Shown here piece after piece: positions 41,532-50,200 of a DNA stretch of 64,000 nucleotides (positions are counted from its first letter, which is position 1; every line of letters begins with the position of its first letter). The position numbers and the translations under genes are program-made. Source of the stretch: Crocinitomix catalasitica ATCC 23190 (GTDB lineage: Bacteria > Bacteroidota > Bacteroidia > Flavobacteriales_D > Crocinitomicaceae). The notes under the pieces were generated by a model that saw nothing but the letters and a program-made list of their open reading frames with translations, had not been told where the DNA came from and did not search any database. The stretch is from positions 55,491 to 119,490 of the forward strand of contig NZ_JHXV01000015.1 in NCBI RefSeq assembly GCF_000621625.1, written 5' to 3'.

Positions 41532-41799
41532 AAGTAAGCGTAAGTAAAATAGTAGATTTTTTTCATAATTCCCGGTCATTATGCCAAATGATCGGGATTT
41601 TTTTGTTTAAAAGTATTGAGATTTACTTAAAACAAATCTATTGTTAAATTTGATTTCCGCCTTCTTTATTATCGTTAAGAACAACGATGGTAAACGTATC
41701 AGGCTTTCTTATCTTTAACTATTTTTCATAATCTGAAAATGACTATTTCAATCGCGCATAGTAAAGAAGAAGTTTTCTTAAGCAAGGCATGGTTTTGAA
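41532..41799. repeat. 268-bp direct repeat, copy 2
   Basis: Second copy, 441 bp after the first. The two differences seen lie in the hairpin of the 56-bp block (41674-41729) and preserve pairing. After the repeat come short palindromic pieces such as GTCCCTTTGGGAC (near 41806) and a related GTTCCTTCAGAAC (near 41867). Confidence 0.92.
41571..41604 (+). terminator. Intrinsic terminator inside repeat copy 2
   Basis: Same hairpin as at 41130-41163, unchanged (CCCGGTCATT/AATGATCGGG plus T-run). Confidence 0.7.
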
Positions 41800-41899
41800 A
41801 AGCGTCCCTTTGGGACTTGAGGGGGTATTGTTGTAATAGAGGAATGCGTGCCAAGATATAAAAGCGTTCCTTCAGAACAGTTGGATTTGAATTTTAGGA

Positions 41900-42538
41900 T
41901 TATGAGGTAGGTATTGCCGCAAAGGTATAACCCATTCTGGCCCATTCTTCCATCAATTTTGGCAATTCTATTTTAATTTGTGCGAAAGCTTTTTCCGAAT
42001 CGTGAAAAACTAGAATCGCACCTGGAAAAATGGCTTCATTCGTTTTTCTCATTCGTTTTTCCGTTGATAGAGACTTATCGAAATCGTAAGTGATATGTGA
42101 CCAAAACACGGTCGTGTATCCTAATTCCTTTAATTGATTGAGCTGTTTCTTTTTTATTTTACCGTATGGAGGTCTAAATAAATGGGAATCGATATGTTCA
42201 GCTGCTGCAATTACATCTTGAACATAGTCTTTTGTTCGGGTGCGCCATCCATGTAAATGATGCATTGTATGATTCCCAATACTATGACCTTGTTCAATAA
42301 TGTTTTGATAAAGAGAAGTATGTTCTTCGACATTGTTACCCAAGCAAAAGAAAGTTGCTTTTGCATTGTATTGGCCTAATATATCTAATATCCAAGGTGT
42401 GGTTATTGGGTTGGGACCATCGTCAAAAGTAAGATAGATTGAGTTCTTCTCAGTAGCATTTAAAGAAAAATCCCAAATGGCTGTCTGGTAAAAACCTTTC
42501 AGCCATTTGGGAAATTTAAATGCTCTAATTGTAATCAC
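41900..42538 (-). CDS. Polysaccharide deacetylase (NodB homology)
   Basis: 212 residues. NodB-type carbohydrate esterase family 4: motif 1 SIYLTFDDGPNPITT, motif 2 SIGNHTMHHLHGW (metal His pair), motif 3 FRPPYGKIKKKQL, motif 4-like TVFWSHITYDFD and motif 5 GAILVFHDSEKA. Metal-dependent removal of acetyl groups from N-acetylated glycans such as peptidoglycan or capsule. No clear signal peptide, unlike many secreted members. It starts 2 bp after the DUF2723 gene stop, so both are co-transcribed. Confidence 0.9.
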   Translation of the reverse strand: MITIRAFKFPKWLKGFYQTAIWDFSLNATEKNSIYLTFDDGPNPITTPWILDILGQYNAKATFFCLGNNVEEHTSLYQNIIEQGHSIGNHTMHHLHGWRTRTKDYVQDVIAAAEHIDSHLFRPPYGKIKKKQLNQLKELGYTTVFWSHITYDFDKSLSTEKRMRKTNEAIFPGAILVFHDSEKAFAQIKIELPKLMEEWARMGYTFAAIPTS

Positions 42539-42540
42539 TC

Positions 42541-45500
42541 TTAAAGGTCTTTGAATCGATCAAAGAAAGCGTCAAAAGTATGTTGTATTTTTTTATCAGT
42601 TGCGGAGTTTTCTCTACGGATATTATTTGTTCCTGTTTGAACTTTTAAATTAACAGCATCAAACCTAGCATTCATTTCTTCTTGGAAGGCTACATCTTTA
42701 CTGTAAACAGTTGCAGATTGAAATAATGAGAATATACTTCTGTATGTATTAAACATATCATCAATCATTAAGCTACTAAATTTCGGATCAATATCGAAGA
42801 AATAGTCTAACTCTTCTTCGTACAAATCAAACATTTGGTTCGTGTACAATTGTGCTTTTTCTTCATTTTCTGCTTGATAATAAGTAGAAATATATGAAGG
42901 AATAACTTTCTTGAATGGAACATTTGAATGTGGCATAACTTCAAAAGCTCTGTCCAATACTTCGTTTATTTTAGTTTTAGCATCAGCGATTATAGCTTCT
43001 GATTTTTTAGTTTCAGAAGGGATTTCACTTGGAATAAATGTGCCAAATTGAGTAGGGATTGGTGCATAAGGGTTTTCATGTTCCGCTTTTGCAATTTGTT
43101 GCATTATGTTCAGTTTTTGTTTTTCCTTTTCAATTACTTCAACATAAGCATCAGCTAATACACTAAATTGAACGCGGTAGTTGTTTGTTAAACGTTGACT
43201 GTAATAATCAACCAATACACCTTCAACATTCATATTTCCCCAACTGAATTTCTCCATTAAATTCGCATATAAAGCATCTGTATTGACTTCACCCAATGTA
43301 TTAGGGTTTCTGCTTGGTACAGTTTCTATAGGTACAAATTTGTAAACCAATCCTTCAGAGAAGAAATATTTATTTAATCCTAAGAAAGTTCTTCTATCTG
43401 TTGAACTACCGAAGTAGATAGATCTATTCCAATCGAAATTCGCAACCATATCTAAGATCATTAAATCGTTCTTATAAATGGTTTGAATATTTGGCAATTG
43501 CCATCTCAATTCATCTAAAATTCTATCAGCATATTTCTCACTTACAATTCCATTCGCCAATACTTTTTCTTTATCAACCGGTAATGTGAAACCTTTACAT
43601 GGTACAACTAATAAATCAAGTCCTTGTTGTACTTCTAAAGTGTTCGCATCATCTTTCATGAAATCCATGACATAAGGAAGCGGTAAATAATCAAATGCAT
43701 CATTGAATTTCGTTAAAATACCTTGCATAGGATTCGTATGCGTCTCATTTAAGCCAAACTCTCCACTTCGTTGAATTAGATTAAAAATAAGATTTCTAAA
43801 ATCATAATAATTAGAAGTATTGTGCATATTGCTCAATTGCGCTAAAAGATCAGGTTTAAGCTGAGCAAAGTTAGTTGCAGCTAATAATCGCTGTAATTCT
43901 TGACCTGCCTGTGCATAAGCTGCTTTAAAAATGGTAGGGTTAGATTCTATCTTTTTGTCTAAAACAGCTTTCCATTTAGGCTCAATTACAATCGCTCGCA
44001 TTGTCAACATATTAGTCGATGCAATGAACATATAATCTCGCAAACCGTTTTGTCTATATTGCTCTTCCGTAAAAGAGATAGGTAAAGGATCAGAGTCATA
44101 TGCACGTTTCGTCATTTGCTCAGTATACCAATCTGTGTTTAAAAGGCTTAAGTTACAAACTCTTACGCTTGTTTTTTCATTTTCAACCTCTTGTAAATAC
44201 CATAATGGGAATGTATCATTATCTCCATTGGTATAAATAATTGCATTATCATCACAACTCGTTAAATAATTATGAGCGATGGCTTTTGCTGTATATCGAT
44301 TACTTCTATCGTGGTCATCCCATGCTTGCATTCCCATAATAATTGGAACAGGCAATGTTATTAAAGTAGCGATAATTGCTCCGTGGGCTTCTTTTTTCAC
44401 ACCAGTACGGAGTAGAATCATAAGGGCATATGCGCCGCCAATAATAAACGCCATATAGAAGAAGCTCATAGCTGCTGTTAATTGTTGTCCAACACTGAAG
44501 ATTAAACCAAATCCAACAAGTACACCAACAATAATCGCCAATTCTTTCCATACCATTGATTTAAATGCTCGGTAAAGTGCCAATACGGATAATCCAATCC
44601 AAATTGAGAAGGCATAGAAGGAGGCGGCGTACGCATAATCCCTTTCCCTTGGTTCAATTGGTTTCTGATTCAGATATATAATAATTGCGAATCCTGTCAA
44701 TAAGAAGAGTAACATCACCAACCACCACGAACGGGAAGCATGTGTTAACGTAAAAATAAATCCGATGATACCCAAAATTAGCGGCAACATATAGTATTTA
44801 TTGTGCGAAGGATTCGAAGTAATAATTGTTGGTGCTAAAGTTTGGTCCCCGATATGATGTTTATCAATAAAATTGAGACCTGAAATCCAGTTGCCGTCAA
44901 AGGCATTACCATGTCCTTGTTCGTCACTTTGTCTACCAGAGAAATTCCACATGAAATATCTCCAGTACATCCAGCCGACTTGATAACTCGCAAAATAACG
45001 CAAGTTTTCGCCCATGGTTGGTGTTCTATTTCCTGTTACACCAGACCAATCTTTGTAACCTTGAACATGTCTAGCTTCAGAACTATACATTCTTGGGAAA
45101 ACAGTACTTTGTTCACTTTTATAAGTTGGTTTGCCTCTACTTCCGTCAAAGGTCTGAAAATATTTTTCGACAATCGTCATATTCTGATCGCCAACAAATT
45201 CTTTTGCTTCAGCTTCAGTTTTAAATCCTTTTAATTCTTCGTTTTTAGAATTGATTGCAACAAAACGACGTAAATAAACATCACTTCTGTCCGCCCATTC
45301 ACTTGAAGGATTTCTTTCAGCATTGTAATATTGACCATAAAGAATTGGCCAGTCTCCATATTGTTCACGTTTTAAATATGACTCTAAACTTACCAAGTTT
45401 TCAGGGTCATTCTCATCTAATGGCGTATTGGCATTCGAACGAATTACAATCATGGCAAAACATGAATAACCAATAAAAATCATAGTAGCACTCCAAGTTA

Positions 45501-46476
45501 TCGTATTGATTATGGTTTTACCTGATTTTTTCGACCACATTAAAAGGGCAACAATTATTCCTGTCAATAATAAAAAGAAGAAAACTGTTCCTGAATTGAA
45601 TGGTAAACTTAATCCATTCACGAAAAATCTTTCGAACCAACCTGCAATTTGAACAGTTTTTGGGATGACGATTGATTGAATAATTCCTAAAGCTGCAACG
45701 CCAATAATTCCAGTTAAAATGAAACCTAATACAGTTGACTTTTTATATTTTCTAAAGTAGATTACGTATGCAATTACAGGAATAGACAATAAGTTCAATA
45801 AATGGACACCGATCGAAAGCCCAACCATGAAGAAGATTAGGATGATCCATCTATCTGCATTTTTGGCGTGTAATTCTTCCTCTTCAGTCTGATGCTCTTG
45901 TTCAAATAATTCGTGATCCCATTTAAAAATAGCCCAAACAACAAGTGCGGTAAAGAATGATGACATTGCGTATACCTCACCCTCTACAGCTGAAAACCAG
46001 AATGAGTCTGTAAATGTATAAGCCATGGCACCAATTAAACCACTGCCAAGTATGGCCCATTTTTGTCCGTCAGATAAAGCAGTTTTGCTTACTTCTGATT
46101 TTGTATAGTTAAGATCGTTCGCTTCATTTTCTTCTTTAGTAGAGAAAATAGAAAATTTAGGAGATAAAAGAATTTTTTTGGCCAACATAGTGATCGTCCA
46201 AAACAAAAACAATATCGTAAAAGAACTTGAAAGTGCCGACATTAAGTTGACCATCATTGCTGCATTTTCAGGTGATGAGAATACAGTAAATAATCTTCCA
46301 AGCATCATAAATAGAGGTGCTCCAGGTGGGTGACCAACTTCTAGTTTAAAGGCGGTTGTTATATATTCTCCACAATCCCATAAACTGGTTGTGGGTTCGA
46401 TTGTCATAAAATAAACCGTGGTGGCAAATAAAAATACCATCCATCCTATTATCGTATTCAGTTTTTTATACTCCAT
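42541..46476 (-). CDS. DUF2723 multi-spanning membrane protein (putative protein O-glycosyltransferase)
   Basis: About 1311 residues from the ATG at 46476; a further in-frame ATG six codons upstream (46494) is less like the family start. DUF2723 domain at the N terminus: LNTIIGWMVFLFATTVYFMT, TTSLWDCGEYITTAFKLEVG, HPPGAPLFMMLGRLF. About a dozen transmembrane helices reach to ~residue 690, followed by a ~600-residue soluble C-terminal region with TNGDNDTFPLWYLQEVE. The family is related to GT-C enzymes, and the human member TMEM260 is a protein O-mannosyltransferase. In Bacteroidota it is nearly universal; its donor and targets are unproven. Operonic with a polysaccharide deacetylase. Confidence 0.85.
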   Translation of the reverse strand: MEYKKLNTIIGWMVFLFATTVYFMTIEPTTSLWDCGEYITTAFKLEVGHPPGAPLFMMLGRLFTVFSSPENAAMMVNLMSALSSSFTILFLFWTITMLAKKILLSPKFSIFSTKEENEANDLNYTKSEVSKTALSDGQKWAILGSGLIGAMAYTFTDSFWFSAVEGEVYAMSSFFTALVVWAIFKWDHELFEQEHQTEEEELHAKNADRWIILIFFMVGLSIGVHLLNLLSIPVIAYVIYFRKYKKSTVLGFILTGIIGVAALGIIQSIVIPKTVQIAGWFERFFVNGLSLPFNSGTVFFFLLLTGIIVALLMWSKKSGKTIINTITWSATMIFIGYSCFAMIVIRSNANTPLDENDPENLVSLESYLKREQYGDWPILYGQYYNAERNPSSEWADRSDVYLRRFVAINSKNEELKGFKTEAEAKEFVGDQNMTIVEKYFQTFDGSRGKPTYKSEQSTVFPRMYSSEARHVQGYKDWSGVTGNRTPTMGENLRYFASYQVGWMYWRYFMWNFSGRQSDEQGHGNAFDGNWISGLNFIDKHHIGDQTLAPTIITSNPSHNKYYMLPLILGIIGFIFTLTHASRSWWLVMLLFLLTGFAIIIYLNQKPIEPRERDYAYAASFYAFSIWIGLSVLALYRAFKSMVWKELAIIVGVLVGFGLIFSVGQQLTAAMSFFYMAFIIGGAYALMILLRTGVKKEAHGAIIATLITLPVPIIMGMQAWDDHDRSNRYTAKAIAHNYLTSCDDNAIIYTNGDNDTFPLWYLQEVENEKTSVRVCNLSLLNTDWYTEQMTKRAYDSDPLPISFTEEQYRQNGLRDYMFIASTNMLTMRAIVIEPKWKAVLDKKIESNPTIFKAAYAQAGQELQRLLAATNFAQLKPDLLAQLSNMHNTSNYYDFRNLIFNLIQRSGEFGLNETHTNPMQGILTKFNDAFDYLPLPYVMDFMKDDANTLEVQQGLDLLVVPCKGFTLPVDKEKVLANGIVSEKYADRILDELRWQLPNIQTIYKNDLMILDMVANFDWNRSIYFGSSTDRRTFLGLNKYFFSEGLVYKFVPIETVPSRNPNTLGEVNTDALYANLMEKFSWGNMNVEGVLVDYYSQRLTNNYRVQFSVLADAYVEVIEKEKQKLNIMQQIAKAEHENPYAPIPTQFGTFIPSEIPSETKKSEAIIADAKTKINEVLDRAFEVMPHSNVPFKKVIPSYISTYYQAENEEKAQLYTNQMFDLYEEELDYFFDIDPKFSSLMIDDMFNTYRSIFSLFQSATVYSKDVAFQEEMNARFDAVNLKVQTGTNNIRRENSATDKKIQHTFDAFFDRFKDL

Positions 46477-46594
46477 AATTAATGTTTTCAGCACTGCGAA
46501 TTTAAAAATATATTTTGATGAATATTCTTAAAAAACTCGAAATAGGCAAATAGGTTGCTTTTTAACGATCGAATTAAGTTTTTTTAAGTTTTTA

Positions 46595-46624
46595 TTGTAG
46601 AAGAAAAAAATATATGTATATTTG
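46595..46624 (+). promoter_or_regulatory. Promoter of tRNA-Gln locus (TTG-N19-TATATTTG)
   Basis: TTG at 46595-46597 and TATATTTG at 46617-46624, a perfect -7 match with a 19-bp spacer. Predicted start near 46630, giving a leader of about 180 nt that contains both tRNA-derived repeat units. Confidence 0.6.
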
Positions 46625-46694
46625 CATCCGCATTTGAAGAAATGCTGTGTGTCATGAAAGCAATTAAAGGATACACTTAGATTATTGATAATAA

Positions 46695-46810
46695 TGTCCC
46701 ATGGTGTATCCCGATAGCGATCGGGAGGCAACACTGAGATAAAAGATAATAATGTCCCATGGTGTATCCCGATAGTGATCGGGAGGCAACACTGAGATAA
46801 AAGATAATAA
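46695..46810 (+). repeat. Two 58-bp tandem repeats derived from the 5' end of tRNA-Gln
   Basis: Units at 46695-46752 and 46753-46810 differ at one base (C/T in the palindrome loop) and abut the real tRNA gene at 46811. Each begins TGTCCCATGGTGTA, identical to tRNA positions 1-14, then a palindrome CCCGAT-AGYG-ATCGGG (46710-46725, 46768-46783), then GGCAACAC identical to the tRNA D-arm 3' side, then an 18-bp A-rich linker that also precedes the real gene. Confidence 0.95.
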
Positions 46811-46883
46811 TGTCCCATGGTGTAACTGGCAACACGTTTGTTTTTGGTACAAAAGAGTCCAGGTTCGAGCCCTGGTGGGACAA
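46811..46883 (+). tRNA. tRNA-Gln (anticodon UUG)
   Basis: 73 nt with perfect cloverleaf pairing read by eye. Acceptor TGTCCCA/TGGGACA; D stem GTGT/ACAC; anticodon stem TTTGT/ACAAA with 7-nt loop TTTTGGT giving anticodon TTG (Gln, CAA/CAG); variable AGAGT; T arm CCAGG-TTCGAGC-CCTGG; discriminator A. The weak U1-A72 first pair is typical of tRNA-Gln. CCA is not encoded. A terminator follows after 5 nt. It is the only intact RNA gene I found in the window. Confidence 0.95.
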
Positions 46884-46941
46884 CTGAAAAATCCTCTCCG
46901 TTTTTACGGAGGGGATTTTTTGTTTTGGGCCCACCTGGGCG
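46877..46941. repeat. 65-bp duplicated block (tRNA 3' end plus terminator), copy 1
   Basis: From GGGACAAC at the tRNA 3' end through the terminator to CTGGGCG. Repeated at 47015-47079 with three mismatches by my reading (offset 138). Confidence 0.9.
46889..46921 (+). terminator. Intrinsic terminator of tRNA-Gln
   Basis: Stem AATCCTCTCCG/CGGAGGGGATT with one T-G pair and T-run, starting 5 nt after the mature tRNA end. Confidence 0.85.
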
Positions 46942-46945
46942 AGAA

Positions 46946-46992
46946 GTTTATGCTGAGCGAATATCGGCTTTGCCGATAGTAGTCGAAGTAAG
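46946..46992. repeat. 47-bp nested palindromic repeat, copy 1
   Basis: Identical to 47108-47154. The outer arms GCTGAG...TCGAAG enclose an inner hairpin ATCGGCTTTGCCGAT. The outer element alone occurs at 47092-47106 (GCTGAGTTTATCGAAG region) and, inverted, at 36998-37012. Confidence 0.9.
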
Positions 46993-47014
46993 CCCTTTCC
47001 GATAGTGATCGGAA

Positions 47015-47079
47015 GGGACAACAGAAAAATCCTCTCCGTTTTTACGGAGGGGATTTTTTGTTTTAGGCCCATCTGGGCG
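47015..47079. repeat. 65-bp duplicated block, copy 2, preceded by palindrome
   Basis: Second copy of the tRNA 3' end/terminator block. Only GGGACAAC of the tRNA remains; directly before it stands the imperfect palindrome CCCTTTCCGATAGTGATCGG (46993-47012) in place of the tRNA body. It includes a second complete terminator (47026-47059). Confidence 0.9.
47026..47059 (+). terminator. Duplicate of the tRNA terminator
   Basis: Same stem-loop and T-run as 46889-46921; no intact RNA gene precedes it directly. Confidence 0.75.
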
Positions 47080-47107
47080 GGGAGCGTTGCGCTGAGTTTA
47101 TCGAAGT

Positions 47108-47154
47108 GTTTATGCTGAGCGAATATCGGCTTTGCCGATAGTAGTCGAAGTAAG
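47108..47154. repeat. 47-bp nested palindromic repeat, copy 2
   Basis: Identical to 46946-46992 (offset 162); ends 46 bp before the next coding sequence. Confidence 0.9.
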
Positions 47155-47200
47155 GTTTTTTAATTAAATTTAGCCCAAAGTAAACCCTAACTTAACTTTT

Positions 47201-50200
47201 GTGCTAATGAAGCTTGTAAAAACGTTGAATTTTAAATTTAACGATCGATTTTTGAATTTTCTTTTTTTAAGGTTGTCGTTTCCCTTTTTTTTGCTGTTTA
47301 CGTTAAATAGTAATGGTCAATTGGTGAATGCAGAAAATTACCCTTTTTCGACAGAATTAGATGTTTTATTGGAAGATATGACAGATGCAACAATTGCGAT
47401 AGGTGCTTATCGAGAGGGGTACAGTGAGGAAACAATAGCTTTTGGTGATGGTTTTACATCTTGTATGGCTGGAATTTGTTATGATTCTTTAATTATTAAT
47501 TCACGAGGGATTGTAAGGCTAGGCAATCAGTTTAGTCATAGTATTTTGTTAAATACTAGGTATACTTCTATAGCACCAATGAGAGCTGTTATGTCTACAG
47601 GAAACAATGGCTTTGTAAAGTATAAAATTGTGGGATCTGCTCCAAATAGAAAATTTGTTGTGCACTGGCAAGTCCATCTTCAATCGTCATTAACCTTCTA
47701 TTCTGCATTAGATGAATTTCAACTCTGGATTCATGAAAAAGGAGGAATAGAATTTGTATATGGAGATACACCAACTTATTGGGATGGATCTTTTTCAGAA
47801 AGCTACCAAATAGGTTTTACTTATAACAATCCTACATTTGGTGCAGAGGGTGAAAAGTTTGTAGGTATTGAGACTACGGATGATTTTGTCGATTTTAATG
47901 CTGATTACGATGTTGCTGATGATGACATAAGGGTCTCAGGTGCGATTCCCTCAGGTGCGAAATTGTCTTTTTTACCAGATACGATGCCTGTTAATTTACC
48001 TTTAGTGGAATTTTTAGATGTTAGTGCTTCGTGTATAGAATTTGTAATTCATGACACAACTGAAAACGAATATGGATTTAAAGTTCTAAAATCGGAAGAT
48101 GGCATTACGTATGATGAGGTGTTCGACAATTTAGTAACTGATACAGATGAAATTGGTGATTTATATTACCTCAAAGACTCTATTTTAGTTCCAGAAACGG
48201 ATTATTATTATGCCGTTATACCTTATGGATTATTTCTTACATTGGATACACTCTTCTTTGATACAACCACTGTAGCACCTCAAATGAGTGGGGTAAAAAG
48301 AATACCAGGAGATTATGAAACAATTGGAGAGGCATTAAATGCGATTAATTGTCTTCAAATTGAAAGTCATTTGATTTTAGAGTTGGGAGAAGACTATGAT
48401 TCTGAATTAGAGGTTTTCCCAATTCTTATGAATGAAAATCATAATACAGATTTTGATAAAACAATAACTATCAGACCGGCGCCTGAAGTTGATAGTGTTG
48501 TCATAAAGAATTTAACAGATACCTTAATGTTTGTTTTCGATAATGCTAAGCACATAAAATTCGATGGACGACCAGGTGGGTACGGTGATGAAAATGCACT
48601 ATTTATTTTCCAAGATAATTCAGCGCAGTCGGCTATTTCATTAAGGAATAATTCTTCAAATAATGAATTTTTTAATTGTAATTTTTTAGGAAAAGGACGA
48701 GATAATCGATATGCTGAGTCTATCATTTACATAGGTGAAAACAATAATAGTTACAATATATTTGATGGTTGTTATTTTGCTCCGTTTGAGGATGATTGGA
48801 TTGAAAACATAATCCTTGCAGAGGGGGATGTTGAATTACCAAATATTAATAATTCTATTCAGAATTGTGCCTTTAAAAACTTTGGTCAACAAACTGGAAA
48901 AACTGGAAATGGAGACAATAGTATTTCGGCAATAGGAATAAAAGATGGAAATTCTGACTATTTAATAAAAGGGAATAGTTTTTATTTTACTGACACTTTA
49001 ATAGGTAATGATTTAACAAATTGTATTTCTGTAAGAAGTGAAAAGGGTAATAATTTTAGAATTAGAGAAAATTGGTTTGGGGGTGCTGAAGTTGAAGCTG
49101 GTGGTGAAAAAATGGAGATAGTACGAACGTCTTCCTCAACCAATTCAGGATTTCAATTTATAGAATTACGGGCGGATAGCATAGTAGAATCGTCAGTTTC
49201 AAAAAACACTATTAAAAATGTACACATAAATTATATATGGGGGGGAAGGTATAATTCCACACTTATTTTTACAAGATGTGATAATGTTCTTATTGATAGT
49301 AACCGAATTGGTGACCCTGAAATTTATCAAAGTGTTTTTTATGAAGGGAATGATTCTCGAGTTGAAATGAGTCTAATTAAAAATACGGCTCCATGCTTGG
49401 ATTGTTATCAGCAAGTGTCAATTAGTAATAATGAAATTTATGGCGTAGAAGCAACGGGTGGTATAAATCTTTCTTTGATTCGAATGGCTTATTCTAGTTC
49501 GGCAAAATCTAGAACCATTATAAGTGGGAATATACTGGGCGGTGAAATGGATAAAAACATTATTTCGGAATCCGGTTTGGAAGGTATTCGCGCTGGTGTA
49601 TCTTTGAATGATACAATTATAGTGAGCAATAATATAATACGAAATTTACATAATAAAAATTGGGGGTTAAATGGGATTATAATGGAGAGTAATACCATTA
49701 TTGACGGACCATTAGATTATATTTGTACTAGGGTAACTGACAATAAAGTTTACAAACTTACAAGCGAAAATTTATTGCCTTATTTGGATGATATTATTGG
49801 GATTTGTGTGAAGCCGCGAAATAACCCGATAATTGTTGATAATAATGAGGTGTTTTCACTTACTCAAGAGAATTTAGAGCGTGATGGATATGTTGTTGGA
49901 ATTTCTAACAGCTATTATGTTACAACTGGTTTTGTGATTATTTCTAATAATTTTGTACACAGTTTGCAGTCAAAGGGTGCTAGAGGAGATATTGCTGGCA
50001 TTATTTCGCGGACGAATACTAAAATTGAAAACAATATGATTTCTTTAGGGAGAGATGATTTGGGTCAAACTATTCAAGATTCTTGTTCGATTTTTGGAAT
50101 TGCTATTCACTTTTCGGATCAAGATTCAACAATAATTAATCATAATTCTATCTATCTCGAAGGGGATTCACTTGATAATTATTATTACGGCGAGTGTAAA

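Noticed and set aside
40927..41899. Insertion sequence
   Set aside because: Repeats are too short and contain no transposase fragment; no terminal inverted repeats of a known IS were visible.
44911..45234. Forward frames inside the DUF2723 gene
   Set aside because: Shadow frames without any motif, fully inside a long reverse-strand gene with transmembrane pattern.
46695..46810. CRISPR array
   Set aside because: Only two identical units without unique spacers, and the sequence is derived from the adjacent tRNA.
46528..47072. Leftward frames containing repeated MGHYYLLSQCCL-like peptides
   Set aside because: They are translations of the 58-bp tandem repeats and the reverse of the tRNA; no start or domain evidence.
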